A stretch of 64,000 nucleotides of DNA from contig JAHQIW010004555.1 in assembly GCA_019055375.1 (NCBI GenBank), positions 124,001 through 188,000 on the forward strand, written 5' to 3'. Below, one piece after another: positions 55,141-64,000 of the stretch. Each line of letters starts with the position of its first letter. Positions within the stretch are counted from its first letter, which is position 1. Under the pieces are notes generated by a model, which saw nothing but the letters and a program-made list of their open reading frames with translations, was not told the origin of the DNA and did no database searches. This DNA is from Parelaphostrongylus tenuis. Lineage: Eukaryota; Nematoda; Chromadorea; Rhabditida; Metastrongylidae. Position numbers and translations under genes: made by a program.

Positions 55141-56460
55141 AGATTATACAAAGGATTTGAGGAGTGGCACTGTTGGTGGGACAAGAAGGTGTGTTAATGC
55201 CATCGAAAACTCTATTAATTCCTCTTTATTAACTACAATGATATGATATATTGAAAGAAAGGTTGTATACTAGTACCTGATTACAAGGAATGTTTAACTA
55301 CTGAAGAACACATGAACACAAGATCGGACAAACAGTCATCTAATCGCTTAGAAGATAAATGATAAGAGGCGATGTGCACATTGACAAATGGATGACGGAG
55401 ACTAGCGTTTGATAGAAGAACCGATGCGTTTACTGATAGATTTTCTACCAATAAGAGTGATACTCCATAAGGTCTGCAACGGGTAGTTGATTTTGTCGGC
55501 AAAAGGACCATTCTACTGCTAATGACTTTTGTAGAATGTCTTGCGATGAGTGAAGAACCGACTTCTTTTTACCGAATGAAAGAAAAAAACGACAGTGTAT
55601 AGTGTCGTTGACTGGACAGTGCTATCTCAATGGTATAGATAAAGTCAGAGTTTGCACCGTGGGTCAATTGTTTAGCAGTTCCTCGGCTACAACGTTGATA
55701 ATCAAAAACGCAGCGTAAGCAATACGTTTGGTCATTTTTCTTAGAAGATGCACACTATGATGTTTGTAATGATCGAAGCCTTATTAATTAGACATGACGT
55801 CACAGTAAGTGATTGAAACATGAATGAAAGTTAATAAATATTTACAACAAAGTTTATTGATTTGGAGGTCATTCGAAAAGTAGAAAGTTTTTAAGTAATA
55901 AGGGTAAAGATGGCAGGCGAATCACATTATAATCGCAATCTATATCGATTATTCGAAAATTTCAGTTAACGTTTTCCAGTACTGATTGATCTATATCAGT
56001 TGACCCATCAACCCTTTAAGGGCAATGAGTGCCATTTTGATTCTCACCGCGTGGCGTCAAATCATACTCAGCTACTGTAATGGCGGCTCCGCGTCTCGTG
56101 GGAATGCAGACAGATAGCAGGACACATATGTACAAACATGCAGAGCCCCTTGTGTAACTGCCGCGTAAGTGATGGCACGACGTCGCCTGCCTATCGACGT
56201 TGGTCCGCAGAGGGTTTAATACTGATAGATAATAATTCGTGCTTAAATGATAATTCGCATTCAAATAAAGACAGCTGTCCAGAAACGTGGAATGGCATCC
56301 AGTTTTTAGCTGCACATTCGTAGAAATCGAGGAGCTCCAGCATAGTCAAGTTCTAAGTCTTTGGCTTCGTCGTCGTCGTTAGCGAAATCGACTTATACGG
56401 CGCTGCCCACTATGGAGTAAATGTTAACTGAATATTCATGGTAACTTGAAAACTGACCAG

Positions 56461-56560
56461 GAGTTGAGAGTTGTAGATGTTTCGTCTGTTTTCGTTTACA
56501 CCGCCATCTATGCGAACTATGACTGGAGCGGCGAGGTTACGGGTCTTTTCATTACACTTA
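56461..56560 (+). CDS. Exon candidate, GT92/DUF23-like
   Basis: Acceptor AAAACTGACCAG ends at 56460, with a possible donor A|GTACTA at 56561. The frame reads ELRVVDVSSVFVYTAIYANY and DWSGEVTGLFITL. The VF(V/I)Y(T/S)AxY pattern resembles the start of the catalytic region in nematode glycosyltransferase family 92 (DUF23) proteins, which are type II Golgi enzymes. The match is short, no further GT92 blocks were found downstream, and the opposite strand is also open, so this is tentative. Confidence 0.35.
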
Positions 56561-58138
56561 GTACTAGTTACAGAAACACATCTAATACTGACACAGTTAG
56601 AAGAGAGCGTACAGCTTTTTGATAGAAAATCTACTTTTTTTGCTCTGTACATCTATATCAATAACCTCTTATAATTTCTACTTGCATCAATTAAAGAAAA
56701 TAAGTTTTGAGATCCTTGGCCTCAACAGAAATTTTAAGGATTGATTTTGTTGAGATGACGCAATCCTCATGAGACTTTGGTCAGCTATTAGGCTTTGCTA
56801 CTAGTCTTTATTAGCTAAATTTAGTGGTTGCATCTTCATCAAACTCTAATTTACATTTTTTCTGTTTTAATCTAAATAAAAATCCTACCAGTAATCAATC
56901 ATGACGGTCCAAAATGTTTGAATACATTGTGTAAATCATATAAGTTACATCTTGAAATTGGATCAGTTAATAAAGAAACTTGGAAAGAAGGTCCAGAAAA
57001 GTTACACGCTTGATATCATTTTGAGCTCGACCAGTGCTACTTTAAGCAAAAAACTTTTTTTTCTTAAACAATCATCGTATTCAAATTAGTTGTTCAATAA
57101 AGTTGATCTCATTTGCACGCACACAAAGCTCAGGTCCGATTTTTCTTTTCATAGATATAGTTGAGCCAATGCATTTTCAAACGAAAACCTTAAACATCCC
57201 AAAAGTGCGATTTCTTTATTCAATAGAATAAAACGCTAACGAAGATTGTTCACATTGGTAAGTCAAATTTGAAATGGTCCCATTGTCACTTCTTTTATTT
57301 TTAGGAATAATGTTTATCAACTTTTATATAAAATGCGTGATTCAAGCTGAACGTTCTACAAAGTTCGAGATATTACGTTCAGTGTAAAAAACTAAAATCA
57401 TTGATTGAGAACATAAACACTTAAACGCAGGTGGTCGCTGGATTTGGTTGATTCCAGACTGAAACCGGTTCTGTACCGATTTTTGCAGTGCTGATGATGA
57501 TTGACAATCATTTTCCAACTATTTTTGACCTCTTAACTTAAGTCTGATATATTATCTTATTCAAGCAACCTACTTTACTGAAACATCAACATTTCCTTTG
57601 ATAGTGATCATAGAGAGATATTTTGAAGGATAACTATCATGGTGAATATCACACGAGCTAAGTAAACCCAGAAAGCGAGAAGTTTGTTCTTAACTCAGTC
57701 TGCCTTTTGCAGAAGAACTTATATTTTCCAATAGTTCTCAGTTTCCCAAATGAACTTAACGTAGCTCAAGAAGCTTCCCAGCTAACTTTTCTTTGAGCTC
57801 GCCACATCGTCTCTTCATGACATTTCTTCCTAGAAATACTATTCTTTGAAAGAAAAAGGGAACGAATCATCAGCTTGAAGTAAGCAGATTTGCCCGTGAG
57901 ATTGAAGAGAACGACAGCTCGTTGTCTGATAGTGATGAGGTCGCCATGATCGGCCTGCTGGCTTCCCGCTGCTTACAGCATCCACAAACTGACTCTCCCC
58001 ATTTCAATGAACACTACCAACATAGTTCTTTACCGAGACTGTTTTTTGGTAGCGATTTCTTAACGTTTTAGCTCATCCACTCCAAGTCATGAGGAAGTGA
58101 AGCCGTCAGACATCCATTTTACATCATTTTTCACTTAC

Positions 58139-58213
58139 TTTTAGTCTGAGGCGGGCGCATTCTGCACCCATGTGAGACTTTGCGTCGGCTGGTTTCCAAC
58201 AATGACTACAGGA
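58139..58213 (-). CDS. Exon candidate with zinc-knuckle-like pattern
   Basis: Acceptor GTTCATTATCAG and donor AAA|GTAAGT flank 25 in-phase codons: SCSHCWKPADAKSHM and GAECARLRLK. CxxC-x9-H-x4-C resembles a CCHC knuckle with an elongated loop. The plus strand of the same interval is also bounded by good splice sites (58144-58230, open), so the coding strand is not settled. Confidence 0.3.
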
Positions 58214-58239
58214 CTGATAATGAACAAAACGGTAAGAAT

Positions 58240-61200
58240 TTAACTCTTTCACAATCGTGGATTCAAGAATGTCATTGGAGCGCGATATCCAATCGCGCCG
58301 AAATCAGTCTACGATTTTGTGCCACCCGGAAGTGGAGCTCATTTGGCTCTATCACTTAGTTCCCACTTGGTTCTATTATTTAATTATTAGTTAATTCCCA
58401 AAAATGAAAGATAAGAAGAGAAAATCTGGGTTAAAGGGGTTTCCATTATCAGCGCATTTAACCATTCCAGGACACAACCTAATTTTCTGGAGAAGGCTTT
58501 TTCTCTTAGTTTTCAGTAGTTGTTCGAGAGCTTAAATCTTAGCCATTTCGATAACATGCTTTCTTTTCAAAAAGGTCTTTTTGATGAGTTGTAACAACAA
58601 ATATAAAGTAATAGCTAGACTCTGTGGATAGCTTACTAAACATTTGACTCGTTGAGTCTTACTTTGATTTCTCACGCGGAAGACAGAGCGATCGTGCGTC
58701 AAGCACAGTGAGCTGCAAAATATGGTAATTTCTCAATGAAATTGGATTTTATCATCGCTAAGGGGAATGTGATCGCTGGTAAATGGTAAAATCTGGTGGG
58801 AGGGACCTCGGAAACACTTCGGATGGTAGAAACAGCGCCGATATTTTCTCTAAAACCGTGTATTTTGAAGGGGAAGATCAGATTGTTTGCGACTAAGTTG
58901 TATTTTGAAGTGTTATTGAACATTCTATTTAATCTTATCTATATTTGATCGTATTTTAGAGAATACTTGTCTTTTATATTTTTGTAAGCACCTTTTCGTC
59001 TTTATTCGTCGCGGCAGATGATTAAATAGTCAAATTATCAAATTATGCCACCATGTTAGACTTCTGGGAAATGCTACGATATAAATCTCCGTACAATTCT
59101 CAAACGTCACCATAATGATTGGAAGTTGGAAGATAATCATTAGTTATCATAAATGATGCTGTTACTGTCATGATTACAGAACCCCGGTCCAGTGCTACAA
59201 TTTCCAGATCTCAAGATAGCGAATGATTGTTAACGGCCTAGTAAAAAAAGCTTTGTTCAGTAAAAAAGGAAGGAGACATAAGTACATTTTACATGATGAC
59301 ATCGCATTCTCCGCGATTTCTGTGAGATAGTAGGGATTTTTCAGGAAACTGAAGTCCTCTCCGCTAAGAATACGTCAATAGAAGTCTTATCAATGATCTT
59401 AATCTTTTTTAGCAAAAAGTCTGTTTAGAATCAAAATTTTATTATATATTGTCCAAAAATCAGCTGAGAATTTGAAAAAAGACCTCTAAACTTGAAATGT
59501 AATATTCCTTCGCTAGTAGAATCTATCTAGAATCGATCTTTTGATAGACCAAGCTTACTTTCAAAATCAGAATTTCTCAAATTATGAAAAGACTTCAAGA
59601 TCCTACATAAAAACGTTTTTCGATGAAACACAGGAGATTTTTGATTCATGGGCACTCTCTGCACTAAAAATTCTTTATAAGGGTTTCTCAGGTGATATTT
59701 CATCAATTGTTAATAATGTTTTCTTGAAACCTGAATTCATTCAATAAATTTTCTCCATGTCCATTGTTGCGTGTGACAGTGCAAGTCGCTCGGCACTGCG
59801 CGGTTACTGCGCAGCGATCGCTGGGCGTAAAAGGGTTCCTTCCTGTTATGGAAGATCAAATAATTATACAATCCTTTGCTGGACAAAAATTTTGTGGCGA
59901 AAGTGTTTGTAAGCATTCGAAAGCTTAAATAGCTGGCTAGCGTGGTATGGCCGTATTTTCAAAAAAAAAAACGCCTTTTTATAACGTTGTAAAATCCAAA
60001 ATAAAATTATGTTCCACATCGGCCACGCAAGTCAACATCAATTCACTTGATGCACTAAAAGCGCACGAGCGTATAGAAGAAACTTTTTAGTGTCAAAGTC
60101 ATACGTTTTATCTGGAGCTTTTTTTGAAGCGGGTAGAAAACTTCTTACTGATAACAAAAATCGCACTTAATATGTGACCGCCGAAGCGTCATCGATTGAT
60201 GGTACCCGCTGAAACCAAAGGCAGTTCCCCCTCCCTCTGCGTGGATCAATCTTACTTTTCCTGCTACACTGCAGAAACACGCTCTTTTCAGAAAATAAAC
60301 ATAGAGTTGGAATTGTTGCATCTCACGTTATCGAATGATTACTAATAATTTAAAGTAAAAGCTCTATCCTGCGCATGAAACGAGCGTGTGAAACACAAAT
60401 GTTTCCATCTTGCTGAAGTATTACAAATGAGTCTTTTCAAAAAATAAGCACGTAGCGCACCAAAAAAATTTCATCTGTTTTTTTACAACTGAAAAGAATC
60501 CTATATGTTTTACGCCGCACTGAACGTATTAATAGCCATCTATAGCATAAAAGTTGCGGTTCTGAAGCTGTATTTGGATTTCGAAAAGGTCTTCCTTCCT
60601 ACGAGACTAAGGCCTATGCGCAGAAAGCCAGTGCAGAGTAGAGTGTACACTTGGTCCTCAAAAGGTTGGAGGATTTTTTAACTGCTTATAATAACAAAAG
60701 TGACCACATGCTCACTGAATGGTTAAGCGAAGCTGTTTACTTGCGAATGAGCACTTAGGTACTAATTTAGGTCCATTAAACTTTTAGAAATATTTCATTA
60801 AGTAAACTGCATGGCCATTTGACTCTTACAGGCTCTGAAGAAAGTGTAACGGTTAAAAACATCAATCAGTGTAGCACTCAATAAATCGTGTTAGAAACAC
60901 TACGTTTGCACATTATAAAAACACTCAGCTACTTTTTTGAAGTCTAAAACTCCCCAATCTAATGCGTCCTTCATCTTTTTTTTGCTTTCTTTCCATATGC
61001 CATTCATGAAAACACATGTTTTTTATTGCGCTTCAAATACTCGGTCTTTTTCAGCAAATTTTCATCACATAAGAAGTCAGTAATCTAGAAGACGATCTTT
61101 TTCCAAAGCTTGTCTCACGGCACCGTAAAAGGGCTGATTTATTACCGTTCACGAGGTGTAGGTCGCCGTTTCTATTCTCATAAATAACACTACACTTTTA

Positions 61201-61390
61201 AAGTAATCTAAAATCATGACTCAAATAAAAGGTTTATTGCTATAAAACTGGGATGGATTGTTCATGATTTGAATATGTCTCTAGAGAAAAAATGAAGGCC
61301 CTAAATCAATCGTTTCGACGGAATTGCACATTAATGGTAGACTTTTCAAGCAGATTTATTAGTTTTTTTCCACATGATACAGATCTTTTC
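58240..61390. other. No confident gene
   Basis: AT-rich spacer. The frame at 59541-59747 (+) (ending IVNNVFLKPEFIQ) is open for 68 codons but has no splice support or motif. No repeats shared with the rest of the window were noticed. Confidence 0.45.
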
Positions 61391-62435
61391 ACACTGTTCA
61401 GAAATTCGAATGTGAAAGACTCGTAAGCAAAAGAAGCAGACACGGTTTGACAAATGAAGAACGATAGCGATCGACTTCTCGTCACATCAATCCGCGATGA
61501 CTACGGTAGGAGAGTGGCGAGAAATTCGCCCCCGAACTACTTGACGAACGACGACGTGACTGGTAAGAGATGAATTTCGAGATTATAAATCATCAATAAA
61601 TCCTAACGGGACAAAATTTTTGCGCTATAACGATAGGCAAAATTTTGTCTGATTTCTCGTTAATCAATCATAGGTCAGTAATATCTATTTTACAAGAAAA
61701 TTTATCATCATACATATGATTTTTAGCACTTATTAGCATCAACGGTTTCTGGTGAGTTTCGTTGTCTAAGTTACGGTTTTTCTCTCATGAGTCATTGACT
61801 TCTTGCAGTCAAATTCTCATAATAACCTTCATTTTTCGATTGTCGCCGTTTGTTTGCGAAATCCATGAGGCGCCCCATGTCGGTTTCTTTCGATAATGTA
61901 TTAGAGTAAACAAAAGACTTTACGTTAAGTAGGCGATATGAAAGAGGGCACCAGAAGATCCTAGTGATTGTTACTATATTTATTCCTTTGTTGCTCATCT
62001 GTTTTTATGGAGAGTGTGACAGACAGGTATCTCAGAGCTCTCACATGTTGCGAAGCTGGACCAGAACTCAAGAAGATTCCAGAAAATTGATTGGACTCAT
62101 TTTTATCTCCCCTATGTCACAACAGTTCACTTACAGCGTTTCGTCTTCATCAGTTTCATTGTATGCGCCTCAGTATCGGAGCAGTTTGAGCTTCTTTTTT
62201 CTTTAATTTCTAAAGAACCATGAAGTCTATTTAGGGTGAGCAAGCCGTGATGAGGAGAAATGGAATTTGTACCTATTTAGATCATACCACCTCCAAAACG
62301 ATCGTACGAAGTTGCGTGTCAATGAAGAGGAAAGTTTACGTTTATCGTGTCACATTACGACCAATATCAAAGAAGATTTACAGTGACAGTTCCAAAAGGA
62401 AGCCGCTGTCAGGTCGTAAACACTACGGGCAGCAC
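61391..62435 (+). CDS. Unknown single-pass membrane protein gene
   Basis: Exon 1 (61454-61562) starts ATG 52 bases after a strong acceptor (TTTCACACTGTTCAG, ends 61401), as expected for SL trans-splicing. It reads MKNDSDRLLVTSIRDDYGRR, VARNSPPNYLTNDDVT and ends G|GTAAGA in phase 1. Exon 2 (61917-62026) joins in phase: DFTLSRRYERGHQK, then a membrane segment ILVIVTIFIPLLLICFY and GECDRQ|GTATCT. Positive residues before the segment suggest a cytoplasmic N-terminus (type II topology). The acceptor of exon 2 (ACAAAAG) is weak. A later exon may begin at 62281 after CTATTTAG, but in phase 0 it stops after 14 codons. AATAAA at 62485-62490 could end the gene. No homologue is recognised. Confidence 0.5.
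61454..61562 (+). CDS. First exon of unknown membrane protein
   Basis: 36 codons plus one base, context ACAAATGAAG, donor ACTG|GTAAGA. The local composition is GC-richer than the flanks, which supports coding. Confidence 0.6.
61917..62026 (+). CDS. Second exon with membrane segment
   Basis: 36 codons in the frame set by exon 1. It includes a 17-residue hydrophobic stretch flanked by RRYERGHQK and a Cys. It relies on a weak AAG acceptor at 61914-61916. Confidence 0.45.
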
Positions 62436-62484
62436 ACGAAGATAAGATACGCTTCTGTTGCTGCACTCCCTGTGTCTACGACGC

Positions 62485-62490
62485 AATAAA
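62485..62490 (+). terminator. Candidate poly(A) signal
   Basis: AATAAA following the open frames at 62281-62489; it may end the 61,454 gene. Confidence 0.35.
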
Positions 62491-62499
62491 ATACTCGTT

Positions 62500-63285
62500 C
62501 AGTTTTTCGGCGCTCCTGCCACTTTATACGCGACCATCAATGCTTTCCTCTTGATCGTTAAAGACCGATAAATCGGCGGACCAACGAACTAACGGACCAA
62601 CGCACTAGCTGCCGTCCGTATGTCTTGGTAGTGATAGTAAGGCCACCGTACTTCCGTTTGGCCAGGAGGAATTATTCAAAATGCTCACAGTATTCATTTA
62701 TTCACTTGATATGCTATTAGATAGGGCAATCAATGTCGCTAAGGTTATTATCCGATTATTTTTGATGTTATTTTTATTGATATTATTATTGTGATTTTTA
62801 TTATTACTATTTTTACTATCACCAAAATTTTTTGTGTTGTATAAGTCGAATTATACAATTTCATTACTGCGACGTACACTACATCAACACATTTCCTACT
62901 CAATGACCAGTATACATCCCGTTGAACTCATAGGATAAGCTGTAAAAGATTGTAGATTGCAGGGGCGTAAAACTCCTAAGTGCAATTGTAATTGTACCTG
63001 GATTCATGTAATTTCTTTCTTGCTTATCGTGTAGAGCTAAAAACTCACAGCTGTTAATCCATTGAAGCGATTAGATAGCTACACAAGGTAAGTCAAATGA
63101 GCTGTGCATAAGAACTATTGGGTTCAAAAAAGATACCTACTCGAATGGACGTTATTCATGTGGCTGCCTTTGCTTCGAAGGAAAAAAAACATGGCGAGCA
63201 GTTCGATTTGCTCAAACCGGGAAGAGTAATGTGCACTATGACATTAGGCGTTATCATCTGCAAGAACTCTTTGATTTACAGCTTT
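62500..63285. other. No gene seen
   Basis: AT-rich spacer with a T/A-rich tract around 62755-62835 and no coherent exon. Confidence 0.5.
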
Positions 63286-63289
63286 TATA

Positions 63290-63600
63290 GCAGTAAAAGG
63301 ATAAGGAACAAAACTCTTGGCATTCATAAATCCTTGATCGCTGTGCCATGCATTTCTCTTCATTTTTAGCTTCGTCTGAGGTGATTGATACTTATGTGGC
63401 TTTTACAGTGACTCACGGTGAACTAGCGATGTATCAAGTCAGCGTTGGCATCCTCACAGACAAGTCTGATACCATACCACCGACACCGGGGCACCTGATA
63501 CCATACCACCGACACCGGGACAGGACTGAACCATCAACCATCTATTGGTCGACCGCGTGCGTTGCAGAGCACCTCTAACCACTGCGCTTCACAGCGCTCC
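63290..63600 (-). repeat. SINE-A copy with internal duplication
   Basis: CAGTGACTCACGGTGAACTA, CCTCACAGACAAGTCTGA, then a 26-base unit starting CTGATACCATACCACCGACA repeated in tandem (63467-63521). It ends with A-box complement AACCACTGCGCTTCACAGCG. Confidence 0.8.
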
Positions 63601-63639
63601 CTATAGGAGTGCTGTGATAATATAACTCTATAGCCGATG

Positions 63640-63795
63640 ATACTGAGTGGTGTGCAGAACTCGGGATCTCAAGAACGAGTCTAACCCGCGTTTCAGCCTT
63701 ACCGAAGGTCTTCTGATAAATCAAACGCGGGTTCAGTTCTCTTCTATGACTCCAAGTTTGGTATACCACTCAGCATTCTTAGATATAGAGCGACA
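63640..63795. repeat. SINE-B foldback fragment
   Basis: TCTAACCCGCGTTTCAGCCT and AAACGCGGGTTCAGTTCTCT form an inverted pair, with GAGTGGTGTGCA and TGTACCACTCAG-like ends (ATACCACTCAGCATTCTTAG). Confidence 0.6.
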
Positions 63796-64000
63796 TTAAT
63801 AGAGCTTTACAGTGATTCACGGTGAACTACCGGTATCAATCAGCCAATATCGATGTTCAATAGTGAGAGAACAAGGGCTAGTTTCAGTATAAAATGAACC
63901 TCAAAAATTATGAGAAAATGGTAGGGCAGAAATGAAGAAGCATTCAAAAACTTAGCGATAATTCCTTTTTTACACAGATGGACTGTCTTCTACTTGTACG

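Noticed and set aside
56410..56652. Minus-strand frame with NCVSIRC, considered as an integrin-alpha fragment
   Set aside because: No neighbouring integrin blocks or membrane segment with the expected cytoplasmic motif were found; the plus-strand reading is more protein-like.
1..64000. CRISPR arrays, operons, prophage or bacterial genes
   Set aside because: No regularly spaced identical repeats, no Shine-Dalgarno-led gene strings; the gene structure is eukaryotic throughout.

Overview
The window is eukaryotic and most likely from a parasitic strongylid (hookworm-like) nematode. The evidence is short exons with TTTCAG-type 3' splice sites, candidate trans-splice acceptors just upstream of start codons, AT-rich intergenic DNA, and a dense load of tRNA-derived SINEs, foldback MITEs, mariner remnants and an RTE-type LINE. 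The genus is an inference; no rRNA or mitochondrial marker is present. There are no prokaryotic operons or CRISPR arrays.

Layout. (1) 1-880, + strand: the 3' part of a bestrophin-family anion channel gene, with a one-base frameshift in its first visible exon. (2) 1677-14929, - strand: a nearly complete TBC1D22-type Rab GTPase-activating protein gene in 12 exons that I reconstructed by splice phase. All three TBC signature motifs (RxxxW, IxxDxxR, YxQ) are present. It converges tail-to-tail on the bestrophin gene, and its introns hold SINE and foldback insertions. (3) 15.1-17.2 kb: a GC-richer degenerate minisatellite just upstream of the TBC1D22 start, then a large imperfect hairpin element. 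(4) 17.2-32 kb: gene-poor DNA with SINE copies, a decayed RTE LINE (22.7-23.65 kb) and simple repeats. (5) 32.3-42.1 kb: a segment of about 2 kb present three times, two copies forming a long inverted repeat. Each carries the RS-domain 3' exons of an SR-protein-like gene and, convergent to it, a small conserved ORF of unknown function. (6) 42-64 kb: sparse mariner fragments (one beside a MADE1-like terminal-repeat palindrome), more SINEs, and several orphan exon candidates. The best of these is the start of an uncharacterised gene at 61,454 (+) encoding a charged N-terminus and one membrane segment.

The two well-supported genes are functionally unrelated (membrane anion conductance and vesicle-traffic Rab regulation) and their convergence implies nothing about shared function. 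Most of the remaining window is repeat-derived. Exon coordinates come from reading splice sites and frames by eye; no alignment or transcript data were available.
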